This document shows positions 26,838-35,523 of a DNA stretch of 54,019 nucleotides, in pieces. The stretch's first letter is position 1; the number at the start of each line of letters is the position of its first letter. The stretch lies in assembly GCA_045654645.1 (NCBI GenBank), contig JAZONR010000070.1, positions 1 to 54,019 of the forward strand. The letters are read 5' to 3'. The DNA comes from HGM04593 sp045654645. GTDB taxonomy: Bacteria > Bacteroidota > Bacteroidia > Bacteroidales > Bacteroidaceae. A program made the position numbers and the translations under genes. The notes below the pieces were generated by a model. It did no database searches. It saw only the letters and a program-made list of their open reading frames with translations, and was not told where the DNA came from.

Positions 26838-28109
26838 TTAATAACCGAGCTCCTCCTGAAGTTTCTCAAGCTCCTTAACCTTGTTCGACATATTAAGGTT
26901 ATAGTAGCAGTTCATCAGGTTTGTAAGCCACAATTCTGTCTTATCGGGGCAATTTACACGCAGCTTCTCAAGCAAAGGAAGAGCCTGGTTGAAGTAACCG
27001 TTGAGAATCTCCTTGTCCTTGGCAATCTTCTTCTTGTCATTAAGATTTGTTGAAGACTGCTCCTGAAGATATGTGTTAGCCTTCATCAAATAACAACGTG
27101 CAAGGTTAGCAAGAGCGTTCTCATAGTCGGGGTCTACCTCAAGAGTCTTGTTATACCACTCAATAGCTGTGTCATAATCCTCTTTCTGATGAGGAATATA
27201 AGCCTTCAAATAAACGAAGAGGGGGTTATTGGGGTTTGCAGCAACAAGTTCATCAGCAAGCGCGCTCAGTTTGTCGTTCTCGCCACGGCTGTCGTAGTAC
27301 TGAATGAGAGACTGGCTGAAATAAGCATCCTCGGGGAAGAGCTGTGTACCCTCCTGGCAAAGCTTCAACCAAGTTGTTGTATCGCCAAGCTCAGCAACAG
27401 CTACTGTCTTATAGCGGAATGCCGAAGGAGCCATCTGCTTGTTAGCCATAGCCATATCCACGTGTGATAGCACCTTCTTATAGTCCTCAAGCTGCATACC
27501 GCAAAGCGACATATTGTAGGCAGCAACAGGAACATTCACTGTGTCCTGAGCCATAATGCCTGCCTTGTAAAGTTTGTCGGCAGCAGAGATGAACATACCG
27601 AACAAATCATAGGCCTTCTCAAACTCCTCTTTACCATAATAGAAAGCACCTGCGTTATAGAACTGGCCAAACTGTTGTGTGTATGTAGTGTTTAGGAACT
27701 CGGTATAGCGAGGCTTAATTCTTCCCTTGCTATCGGGCAACATATCACACTCCTCAACCTTTACAAGGTCCTTGCCCAAATCATAGGTGTAGCTGTAGAG
27801 CTTTGCTTCATCATAAGACGCACCCTCGGCACGCTTGCGATTTTCAACATCAATAACAGCCTTCTTTGCGCTTGCGCTTACAAACCAAACATAGGCATCC
27901 TGGTTCACAAGAGGATTGCTCACAACGGTTTTCATTGAATTTGCTGCGCCGGTGGGGTCGTTAAGCAAATTAACCTCGGCATCATTGGCGAGCTTCATCA
28001 AAGCCTTAATCTGCTTCTTCTGCAACTTTAACTCCTCTTTGGAGAGCTCCTGGCCAAAGGCGAATGTTGCGCCAAGTACCAGAGCTAAAGATAATACCAA
28101 CTTTTTCAT
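26838..28109 (-). CDS. secreted tetratricopeptide repeat protein
   Basis: 423 residues with a signal peptide (MKKLVLSLALVLGATFAFGQ). Several TPR-like helical pairs are visible, for example FYNAGAFYYGKEEFEKAYDL and AIEWYNKTLEVDPDYENAL. Probably a periplasmic scaffold; no catalytic domain. It lies 30 bases after gyrA and is presumably co-transcribed with it. The link to gyrase is positional only. Confidence 0.85.
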   Translation of the reverse strand: MKKLVLSLALVLGATFAFGQELSKEELKLQKKQIKALMKLANDAEVNLLNDPTGAANSMKTVVSNPLVNQDAYVWFVSASAKKAVIDVENRKRAEGASYDEAKLYSYTYDLGKDLVKVEECDMLPDSKGRIKPRYTEFLNTTYTQQFGQFYNAGAFYYGKEEFEKAYDLFGMFISAADKLYKAGIMAQDTVNVPVAAYNMSLCGMQLEDYKKVLSHVDMAMANKQMAPSAFRYKTVAVAELGDTTTWLKLCQEGTQLFPEDAYFSQSLIQYYDSRGENDKLSALADELVAANPNNPLFVYLKAYIPHQKEDYDTAIEWYNKTLEVDPDYENALANLARCYLMKANTYLQEQSSTNLNDKKKIAKDKEILNGYFNQALPLLEKLRVNCPDKTELWLTNLMNCYYNLNMSNKVKELEKLQEELGY

Positions 28110-28139
28110 ATCAATCTTTTTTAAGTTAATGTATAGTTA

Positions 28140-30668
28140 TTAATTTTCAGTGTTCTCAATAATCTCTGTAGCCTCGCTCTGCTCTGCAACAGCTGCATCA
28201 TCTGTGGGGTTTTCATCCTCTACATCACGTGTAACCTTACATACAGAACCAATGCAATCGTTCTTCTTGCCAAGGTTTATCACACGCACGCCTTGTGTAG
28301 CACGTCCCTGAACAGGTATTTGGTCTACCGATGTGCGAATGGTGATACCCGACTTGTTGATAATCATCAGGTCATTCTCATCATTCACATCCACAATAGC
28401 CACAAGCTGACCGGTCTTTTCGGTAATCTGCAATGTCTTCACACCCTTGCAGCCACGTCCCACTGTGGGATAGTCACCAACCTCGGAACGCTTGCCATAG
28501 CCCTGTTCCGAAAGAACAAGCAGACTATGCTGCACATCATCGCTCTTTGGAAGCACAACCATACCAACAACCTCATCATCATCGGCAATATCCATACCTT
28601 TGACACCGGTTGCTGTGCGGCCCATAGCGCGCACCGCACTCTCGTTGAAACGTACGGCCTTACCACCACGGTTAGCCAGAATGATGTCGCTATCTCCATC
28701 GGTCAGTGCAACAGAAATCACACGGTCATCTTCGCGAATGCTGATAGCGATAATACCGTTGGCACGAGGACGTGAATACTGCTCAAGGCTGGTCTTCTTA
28801 ATGATACCGTTCTTGGTGCAGAACACAATATTATGACTCTCGATGAAATTCTTGTCGGCCAGTGTCTTCACTCTCACAAATGCGTTTACAGCATCATCGG
28901 CATCAATATTGAGCAGATTCTGTATTGCACGTCCCTTGGAGTTCTTATTACCCTCCGGAATTTCATAAACCTTGAGCCAATAGCACTTTCCGCGCTGTGT
29001 GAAGAACAACATTGTATTGTGCATTGTAGCAGTGTAGATATACTCGATAAAGTCGCTATCGCGTGTGTCGCTACCCTTAGAGCCAACACCGCCACGGTTC
29101 TGGCTGCGATACTCGGTGAGCGGAGTGCGCTTTATATAACCCATATGAGAGATTGTGATAACCATCTCATCATCGGCATAGAAATCCTCGGGGTTGAAGT
29201 CGCTCGATGCACTGTAGTCAATCTTGCAACGGCGCTCATCGCCATACTTCTCCTTTATCTCATTAAGTTCATCCTTCATAACCTGCTTGCACAGCTCGTC
29301 ATCGGTAAGAATTGCGTTATAGTACTCAATCTTGCGCATCAACTCCTCATATTCAGCGTGCAGCTTATCCTGCTGTATGCCGGTGAGCTGTCCAAGACGC
29401 ATCTCCACAATAGCAGTTGCCTGCAACTCACTAAGGCTAAAGCGCTCCATAAGTGCAAGACGTGCATCGGCGGGAGACTTGGCTGCCTTTATTATACGCA
29501 CCACCTCGTCAATGTTATCCGATGCAATAATCAAACCCTCCACAATGTGTGCACGCTCCTGAGCCTTACCAAGCTCATACTTTGTGCGACGGATAACCAC
29601 CTCGTGGCGATGTTCAACAAAGCAACGTATGCAATCCTTCAATGTGAGCAACTGCGGACGTCCACCAACAAGTGCAATACAATTCACACTGAAGGATGTC
29701 TGCAATGAACTCATCTTGTAGAGTTTGTTCAATATCACATTGGCATTGGCATCGCGTTTCACGTCAATAACAATACGCATACCCGACTGGTCAGACTCAT
29801 CATTGATATTGGAAATACCCTCAATCTTCTTCTCATTTACCATTGAGGCAATATCCTTGATAAGTTCCTCCTTGTTTACATTATAGGGGATGGCTGTTAC
29901 AACAATCTTTTCGTGTGTACCCGACTCAATCTCGGCAACGGCACGCATAATCACACGGCCACGACCTGTCTCATAGGCATCTCGCACGCCGTTCAGGCCA
30001 AAGATGTCGCATCCTGTGGGGAAATCGGGAGCCTTAACAAACTGCATCAAGCCATCTGTATCAATCTCGGGGTTGTCAATATAAGCGACACAAGCATCGA
30101 GCACCTCGCTTAGGTTGTGAGTGGGGATGTTAGTGGCCATACCCACGGCAATACCCGATGAACCGTTCACCAACAAGTTGGGAATACGTGTAGGCATCAC
30201 GGTAGGCTCCTTGAACTCACCGTTATAGTTGTCCTGAAAATCTACGGTATCCTTGTAGAGGTCCTGGGCCAGTTCTTCACCAATCTTGTGCAAACGCGCC
30301 TCGGTGTAACGCATAGCAGCAGGAGAGTCGCCGTCTATTGAACCAAAGTTACCCTGGCCGTCGATGAGTGGATAGCGCATAACCCAATCCTGTGCCATAC
30401 GCACAAGCGCACCATACACTGAAGAGTCGCCGTGCGGGTGGTACTTACCAAGCACATCACCTACGGTACGCGCCGATTTCTTGTAGGGCTTGTCCGATGT
30501 ATTACCAAGCTCCATCATACCGTAAAGAATACGACGATGCACCGGCTTGAGTCCGTCTCGCACATCGGGCAAAGCACGTGCCACAATCACCGACATCGAA
30601 TAGTCAATGTAGGATGATTTCATCTCCTCTTCCACATTAACCTTAATAATTCTGTCGTTCTCAATCAT
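28140..30668 (-). CDS. gyrA: DNA gyrase subunit A
   Basis: 842 residues. N-terminal breakage-reunion domain with the catalytic Tyr121 in AAMRYTEARL and the quinolone-pocket stretch KYHPHGDSSVY (Asp81, Ser82, Ser83). The C-terminal beta-pinwheel carries a variant GyrA box, NRGGVGSKG, marking it as gyrase rather than ParC, and an acidic tail follows. Position 86 (E. coli 87, normally acidic) is Gly. The gene is first in a pair with the TPR protein. GyrB is not in the window. Confidence 0.97.
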   Translation of the reverse strand: MIENDRIIKVNVEEEMKSSYIDYSMSVIVARALPDVRDGLKPVHRRILYGMMELGNTSDKPYKKSARTVGDVLGKYHPHGDSSVYGALVRMAQDWVMRYPLIDGQGNFGSIDGDSPAAMRYTEARLHKIGEELAQDLYKDTVDFQDNYNGEFKEPTVMPTRIPNLLVNGSSGIAVGMATNIPTHNLSEVLDACVAYIDNPEIDTDGLMQFVKAPDFPTGCDIFGLNGVRDAYETGRGRVIMRAVAEIESGTHEKIVVTAIPYNVNKEELIKDIASMVNEKKIEGISNINDESDQSGMRIVIDVKRDANANVILNKLYKMSSLQTSFSVNCIALVGGRPQLLTLKDCIRCFVEHRHEVVIRRTKYELGKAQERAHIVEGLIIASDNIDEVVRIIKAAKSPADARLALMERFSLSELQATAIVEMRLGQLTGIQQDKLHAEYEELMRKIEYYNAILTDDELCKQVMKDELNEIKEKYGDERRCKIDYSASSDFNPEDFYADDEMVITISHMGYIKRTPLTEYRSQNRGGVGSKGSDTRDSDFIEYIYTATMHNTMLFFTQRGKCYWLKVYEIPEGNKNSKGRAIQNLLNIDADDAVNAFVRVKTLADKNFIESHNIVFCTKNGIIKKTSLEQYSRPRANGIIAISIREDDRVISVALTDGDSDIILANRGGKAVRFNESAVRAMGRTATGVKGMDIADDDEVVGMVVLPKSDDVQHSLLVLSEQGYGKRSEVGDYPTVGRGCKGVKTLQITEKTGQLVAIVDVNDENDLMIINKSGITIRTSVDQIPVQGRATQGVRVINLGKKNDCIGSVCKVTRDVEDENPTDDAAVAEQSEATEIIENTEN

Positions 30669-30739
30669 TTAAAATCAATATTAAAATTTATTCTCTTTAT
30701 TTCGTGTCCTTTATATACCTTATATATATAAATACCTTG

Positions 30740-30771
30740 CTAAATTACTTAATTTTGCCGAAACACACAAA
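30740..30771 (-). promoter_or_regulatory. gyrA promoter
   Basis: On the minus strand: TTTG (30771-30768), 20 bases, TAATTTAG (30747-30740). The leader to the ATG at 30668 is about 65 bases and AT-rich. Confidence 0.6.
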
Positions 30772-30785
30772 AAATTTAAACTTTA

Positions 30786-30835
30786 TTAAGCCATTAAAGG
30801 CCCAAAACAGCACTTTTGGGAGCAAAGTGGCTTAA
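30786..30835. other. two-tier perfect inverted repeat between gyrA and trmD
   Basis: Outer arms TTAAGCCA/TGGCTTAA (30786-30793 with 30828-30835) and inner arms CCCAAAA/TTTTGGG (30801-30807 with 30814-30820) are separated by symmetrical 7-base internal loops. It lies upstream of both divergent promoters. Whether it acts as DNA site or RNA is open. The remaining gap 30840-31050 is locally GC-richer and shows a small hairpin GCTGCAAA/TTTGCAGC at 30890-30906, but no convincing ORF. Confidence 0.65.
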
Positions 30836-31052
30836 AAAGGCTATTAGAGGCCTTCTACAATGCCGTTTTTTGTAGCCACAAAGAAAATCGCTGCAAATTT
30901 TGCAGCTACAAACACATTTCCACCGTTATGTTGCGATGCCGGGCAATGACACGCATTTGCCAAAGCAACATCCCCTCCCTGGCAAGCGGGCCTACAACAG
31001 GAAAGCAACGAGGCAAAGCCGGCACACACTGGTTGCAAGAGAGCCCACTACA

Positions 31053-31084
31053 TTTGTAGCATAAAATAAAAATCACTATCTTCG
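31053..31084 (+). promoter_or_regulatory. trmD promoter
   Basis: TTTG (31053-31056), 20 bases, TATCTTCG (31077-31084), with the ATG at 31144. Confidence 0.7.
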
Positions 31085-31143
31085 CACAGCGAAACTAAAA
31101 GAGTTTCAAGAGACGAAAAACAGTTTACAAAACTATATTATAT

Positions 31144-31818
31144 ATGCGAGTTGATATTATAACAACCTTCCCCGAGATGATGGAAAGTTTCTTTAACTCA
31201 TCCATTATGGGACGTGCACAGCGCAATGGCTATGCCGAAATTTGTTTACACAATTTACGTGATTATACAACAGACAAGCATCGCAAAACCGATGATTATC
31301 CATTTGGAGGCTGCGCCGGCCTTGTTATGAAAATTGAGCCAATTGACAACTGTATAAAGCACCTGAAATCGCAAAGAAACTACGATGAGGTCATTTATAC
31401 CACTCCCGATGGCCAAGTTTTTGACCAGCCAATGGCAAATTCTCTCTCAATGAAGCAAAATCTAATCTTTTTATGCGGACATTACAAAGGAATAGACCAT
31501 AGAATACGCGAACACTTGATTACCAAAGAGATAAGCATAGGCGATTATGTTCTAACCGGTGGCGAATTGGCAGTTGAGGTAATTTGCGACGCAGTCATTC
31601 GCCTAATTCCGGGCGTAATTTCGGATGAAACTTCGGCTCTTAGCGACTCTTTTCAAGACAATTTGCTTGCAGCACCCGTCTACACCCGCCCGGCCGAGTA
31701 TAACGGATGGAAAGTTCCCGATGTATTACTCTCGGGACACGAAGCAAAGATACGCCAATGGGAGTTTGAACAATCATTGGAGAGAACAAAGCTGTTGCGC
31801 CCCGACCTGCTAAAATAA
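31144..31818 (+). CDS. trmD: tRNA (guanine-37-N1)-methyltransferase
   Basis: 224 residues, SPOUT methyltransferase that protects against +1 frameshifting by making m1G37. Visible: RVDIITTFPEMM, the conserved DYPFGGCAGLVMK and the knot region ISIGDYVLTGGELAVEV, then RLIPGVI. It stands alone here, not in the rpsP-rimM-trmD-rplS cluster of many bacteria; rpsP is about 16 kb away in this window. Confidence 0.97.
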   Translation: MRVDIITTFPEMMESFFNSSIMGRAQRNGYAEICLHNLRDYTTDKHRKTDDYPFGGCAGLVMKIEPIDNCIKHLKSQRNYDEVIYTTPDGQVFDQPMANSLSMKQNLIFLCGHYKGIDHRIREHLITKEISIGDYVLTGGELAVEVICDAVIRLIPGVISDETSALSDSFQDNLLAAPVYTRPAEYNGWKVPDVLLSGHEAKIRQWEFEQSLERTKLLRPDLLK

Positions 31819-31923
31819 CAAGAAATTTATTTACGCGTTACATTTGTATATACATTTATAAACGACTGTTTTTACACACCAACAAATGTATATGTAGCAA
31901 ATAAGAACTTCTCTAAAGCACAT

Positions 31924-31955
31924 AAAAAAACGATGGCAATTGCCATCGTTTTTTT
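31924..31955. terminator. bidirectional terminator trmD / pyrD
   Basis: A perfect palindrome with 16-base arms: A7-CGATGGCAA and its complement ending in T7. It is placed between the converging trmD and pyrD genes. Confidence 0.92.
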
Positions 31956-31986
31956 ATCTGCAAACTACTGTGTAATCACGCAGGCA

Positions 31987-32898
31987 TCACACCTGAAGAG
32001 CACCAATGAGCTCATCTACCGAATTCATCTTGTGGCGCACAAGATAATCCTGAATATAATCCACAATCTCACCTGTAACAGCAGGGTTCATAAAATTGGC
32101 TGTGCCCACCTCAATTGCAGAAGCGCCGGCAAGCAAAAACTCAATGGCATCGGCACCGGTAGTAATTCCACCAATACCCACCACAGGAATCTTCACAGCC
32201 TTGGCAACCTGCCAAACCATACGCAAAGCAATAGGCTTCACAGCAGGGCCACTCATTCCGCCGGTGATTGTAGAGAGCACCGGGCGGCGTTTCTCAGCGT
32301 CAATGGCCATACCAAGCAGGGTGTTTATCAGCGACACACTATCTGCGCCGGCACCCTCAACAGCACGCGCAATTTCAGTGATATCCGTTACATTGGGCGA
32401 AAGCTTCACAATAAGAGTCTTGGGATAAACCTTGCGCACTGCAGCAACCACCTCGGCAGCAGAAGCCGGCAGAACGCCAAACGCCATCCCCCCCTGCTTC
32501 ACATTAGGGCAAGAGATATTGAGCTCTATTGCGGGGATTTTATCCAATGCAGCCACCTTCTCGGCACAAGCAACATAGTCATCTATGCAAGCACCCGAAA
32601 CATTCACAATTACATTGGTATCAAGATCCTTGAGTTGCGGATAGATATTCTTGGCAAAATAATCAACGCCCTTGTTCTGAAGGCCTACTGCATTAAGCAT
32701 ACCCATTGGAGTCTCTGCACTGCGAGGATAGGCATTACCCTCGCGGTGGTTCAGCGTAGTACCTTTTACAATAAATCCACCCAACTTGTTCAAATCAACA
32801 AAATCGGCAAATTCAAGGCCATAGCCGAATGTTCCCGATGCGGTGAGAACCGGATTCTTCAGCTCCAGACCACCTATTTTTACATTTGTCTTTACCAT
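31987..32898 (-). CDS. pyrD: Dihydroorotate dehydrogenase B, catalytic subunit
   Basis: 303 residues, class 1B FMN enzyme of pyrimidine synthesis. Visible: NPVLTASGTFGYG, the active-site Cys in ELNISCPNVKQGG, IVKLSPNVTDI and VVGIGGITTGADAIEF. Class 1B enzymes pass electrons to NAD+ through PyrK, whose gene overlaps the start of this one by 7 bases. Confidence 0.96.
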   Translation of the reverse strand: MVKTNVKIGGLELKNPVLTASGTFGYGLEFADFVDLNKLGGFIVKGTTLNHREGNAYPRSAETPMGMLNAVGLQNKGVDYFAKNIYPQLKDLDTNVIVNVSGACIDDYVACAEKVAALDKIPAIELNISCPNVKQGGMAFGVLPASAAEVVAAVRKVYPKTLIVKLSPNVTDITEIARAVEGAGADSVSLINTLLGMAIDAEKRRPVLSTITGGMSGPAVKPIALRMVWQVAKAVKIPVVGIGGITTGADAIEFLLAGASAIEVGTANFMNPAVTGEIVDYIQDYLVRHKMNSVDELIGALQV

Positions 32899-33659
32899 TT
32901 CAGTTCATCAATTGAAAATACCGGACCCTCTGTACAAACACATTTATGCCCCTCCTTTGTATCCTCCACACAGCAGAGGCAGGCACCAAGGCCGCAAGCC
33001 ATCTTGTTCTCGAGCGACACATCGCAAGCAATTCCATTCTCACGGGCATATCTTGCCACGGCAAGCATCATAGGCTTGGGACCGCAAGTATATATGTGGT
33101 CAAACTTCTCCTCAAGCATCGGATGGTTGGTTACATAACCCTTTGTGCCAAGAGAACCATCCTCTGTGGTATACTCAACACGCCCCAGCGCCTCGTAAGC
33201 CTCGCGTCGATAGAGGTCCTTTGCCGAGCGGGCACCAATGAGCAACGCAAAATCAACACCGGCCCTACCAAGCTCTTGAGCAAGATAGTACAGCGGAGCC
33301 GAGCCTACACCGCCACCAACCAACAGCACACGCTTTGTTTTATCTGCAGGCAGTGTAAATCCGTTTCCAAGCGGCAATAAAGTATTCACCTTATCACCGG
33401 CACACAGCGAGCCAAGCCACTTTGTACCATCACCCACAACCTGCACCAAGAAACCAATCTCATTGGCTTCGGCATCAAAACTATGCACCGAAATAGGGCG
33501 TCTGAGCAGCACCGACGGAGTTGAGTCGATGCGCAATTCCGCAAACTGCCCGGGATAGACAGGAGGCAGAGCCACATCACTCTTCATAACCAACAAAACA
33601 CAGTTGGCATTGAGCTGCTGCACCTCCTTCACAGTCAAATCAACAAGAACTTTCTTCAT
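32892..33659 (-). CDS. pyrK: Dihydroorotate dehydrogenase B, electron transfer subunit
   Basis: 255 residues. FAD-binding domain (LRRPISVHSFD), NAD-binding domain (VLLVGGGVGSAPLYYLA) and a C-terminal 2Fe-2S cluster with four Cys in CGLGACLCCV ... CVCTEG. It carries electrons from PyrD to NAD+. First gene of a two-gene operon with its own promoter. Confidence 0.96.
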   Translation of the reverse strand: MKKVLVDLTVKEVQQLNANCVLLVMKSDVALPPVYPGQFAELRIDSTPSVLLRRPISVHSFDAEANEIGFLVQVVGDGTKWLGSLCAGDKVNTLLPLGNGFTLPADKTKRVLLVGGGVGSAPLYYLAQELGRAGVDFALLIGARSAKDLYRREAYEALGRVEYTTEDGSLGTKGYVTNHPMLEEKFDHIYTCGPKPMMLAVARYARENGIACDVSLENKMACGLGACLCCVEDTKEGHKCVCTEGPVFSIDELKW

Positions 33660-33710
33660 ATTAAAGTTATTGTATTAAGGTTAATGCTATTTAATTAATG
33701 TGTAATAATG

Positions 33711-33741
33711 CGAAGATAGCACATTTTTATCGCGCACACAA
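33711..33741 (-). promoter_or_regulatory. pyrK-pyrD promoter
   Basis: On the minus strand: TTG (33741-33739), about 20 bases, TATCTTCG (33718-33711). The leader to the ATG at 33659 is about 45 bases; no pyrimidine-sensing attenuator was recognised. Confidence 0.6.
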
Positions 33742-33790
33742 GTAAATAAAAAAAATCTTGAAAAAGCAGACACACAAGGCACCGGAATGA

Positions 33791-33831
33791 AAAAAAAGGA
33801 GAGGTGCTCACCCCTCGGGGAAAAGCACCTC
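33791..33831 (-). terminator. terminator overlapping the end of the XRE regulator gene
   Basis: On the minus strand GAGGTGCT/AGCACCTC (33831-33824 with 33808-33801) encloses a C/G-rich loop, followed by CTCC and T8. The hairpin includes the last codons and the stop codon of the gene. Confidence 0.88.
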
Positions 33832-34341
33832 AAACGTTCCGTCGGTATAATAGACACGCACCTCTTTTATCCGTCTCTCCTGTTGTGTAACAGAGTGCAT
33901 CACACGGGCAGCAGCACCTCTTTTAACACGTGGCTCGGCAGCAACCCTTTGCTGCACCTTCGGCTCACGTGGTTTAGAAGCCGGGGCGGCCACTCGCCCC
34001 ACAGACTCCACATCAGCAGCAACCCGCTCCTGCACATCGAAAAGCGAAGCCCCCGCACCTTGCTGAACCGGTGCAGACTCGACAAAAAGTTCGGAAGGAG
34101 CAGAAGAGAGCACAGAGGGCTTTACAGCCGTTGGCTCTTCACCCACACCCGTCATAAGCCACTTCATATCAATACCGGGGAAAGCATCATATATCTTTAG
34201 CATAACCTCAAGGCTCGGCTTGTTGCGGCCGCTTATTATATGCGACACCGATGCGCGCTGTATCCCGGTCCTATCGGCAAATTGCGAAGGCGTAAGCTCA
34301 TAGCACCTCATCAGCAATTCAATCCTCTCACGTTCATTCAT
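33808..34341 (-). CDS. XRE family helix-turn-helix regulator
   Basis: 177 residues. The N-terminal HTH (TPSQFADRTGIQRASVSHII, about residues 17-36, then SGRNKPSLEVMLKI) is a typical XRE/Cro domain. A Pro/Ala/Arg-rich low-complexity linker follows (about residues 70-150). The protein ends in a short conserved-looking segment EVRVYYTDGTFEVLFPEG. No sensor domain is recognised, so the signal and targets are unknown. An inverted repeat at 34454-34477 upstream of its promoter is a candidate operator. Confidence 0.88.
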   Translation of the reverse strand: MNERERIELLMRCYELTPSQFADRTGIQRASVSHIISGRNKPSLEVMLKIYDAFPGIDMKWLMTGVGEEPTAVKPSVLSSAPSELFVESAPVQQGAGASLFDVQERVAADVESVGRVAAPASKPREPKVQQRVAAEPRVKRGAAARVMHSVTQQERRIKEVRVYYTDGTFEVLFPEG

Positions 34342-34390
34342 AACTGTATGCAGTTTTTATCATTTACAAATGTTCCTCACATCTCAAACA

Positions 34391-34422
34391 CAAAGATATT
34401 ACAAAAATATCAAACCAACAAA
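34391..34422 (-). promoter_or_regulatory. promoter of the XRE regulator
   Basis: On the minus strand: TTTG (34422-34419), 20 bases, TATCTTTG (34398-34391). A close match to consensus at both boxes; the leader is about 45 bases. Confidence 0.72.
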
Positions 34423-34453
34423 TCGCAGCAAGAAAGAATATTTACCACACAAA

Positions 34454-34477
34454 TTACAAACGTTAATACATTTGTAA
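34454..34477. promoter_or_regulatory. candidate operator, TTACAAA-N10-TTTGTAA
   Basis: Perfect 7-bp inverted arms (34454-34460 and 34471-34477) 10 bp apart, about 32 bp upstream of the XRE -33 box. A further partial copy, CATTTACAAATG, lies in the XRE leader (34354-34365 region). That the XRE protein binds them is inferred. Confidence 0.4.
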
Positions 34478-35452
34478 ACTTTACAATTTAACAATACAAA
34501 AACCACAGAGAGCAACGCCAGAAGAACAAACTCCTCCATTCATAAAAGCAAGACACAACACCACATTGTTATAATTTACTTTGTATTTTTCACACAATCC
34601 ATTGATTTTTAAAGTATTTAAAAGCAAAAACACCCTTAAATATGCAAGATACAACAAAAAGAGCTCACCAAAAGAGCAAAGTATTTAATTAAAACCTAAA
34701 TAAAATACACCTAAATAATTGATTTTAATCATATTATATTACAATTATTACAAATGCATATAAACTGCATATTGTTATAAACACCGTTGATAAGTACCTG
34801 TTAATAACGCAACACCACTTCATTGACAAATGACAGAAACAGCGTTACATTTTTATACTCTACAAAAAAGAGACACCGCTCCACCCCACTTAATTTACAT
34901 ATCTAACACGAGTAATTTACACATACACAATCATTAGCGCTATTTAATTTACAAATATAACAATGAAATTTGTGTGTATTTATTCATTTTAGCGCCAGAA
35001 CAACACTCCGGATGACCCAAAAGCCATAAATCCTTTCAAAAATTCGGAAAAAACGTACAAGATTAGGGATAGGAAACAAATTTTGCAACCATAAAGGGTT
35101 ATTTTTAACCTAAAACAATGATTAACAATAAATTAAACACAAAATAAAATGCGTTGGAAAAACAAAATCCACAAATAATAGGTTAAAATACAAAAAACAG
35201 GGAGCAAGAGAGAATAGAATGTCCTCGTATAGGGATTTTAAGCAGAGACCACGTCGCTTTCATTTTATACATTGCGGCAACGCCCCTAGGCACAAACCAA
35301 GCCGGAACGTAATTATAACGCAACACACCTTGTGCCTACCACTTTACGAGCCACAATAGCAAAGCACATTCACCCACTACAACCAAACAGGCAATGCACA
35401 GCTCTCCTATTACAGGAGAACAACATAGATAATAGCCACACAAAGCAATAAA
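34478..35452. other. long AT-rich gap without genes
   Basis: About 1 kb with no ORF of note, between the XRE promoter region and the end of the M6 protease gene. Three direct TAATTTACA repeats start at 34891, 34913 and 34945. The part 35221-35345 is less AT-rich. One minus-strand -7-like TATATTTG lies at 34952-34959 without a -33 box. I see no supported RNA gene. Confidence 0.6.
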
Positions 35453-35505
35453 AAATGCCCATTCCTAATGGAACGGGCATTACAAGAGCCGTAAAACGGC
35501 TTTAA
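35453..35505 (-). terminator. terminator after the M6 protease gene
   Basis: On the minus strand the 12-bp stem AATGCCCGTTCC/GGAATGGGCATT (one G:T pair; 35482-35471 with 35466-35455) is followed by T6. A second small hairpin, AGCCGT-aaa-ACGGCT (35489-35503), precedes it. Confidence 0.9.
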
Positions 35506-35523
35506 AAGCCTGCGAAATACAAT

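Noticed and set aside
30844..31038. 64-codon minus frame between gyrA and trmD
   Set aside because: Starts at TTG, no promoter, low-quality composition, and it points into the gyrA promoter region.
31933..33138. 401-codon plus-strand frame across pyrD/pyrK
   Set aside because: Runs through the trmD/pyrD terminator and two well-supported minus genes; His/Asn-rich shadow.
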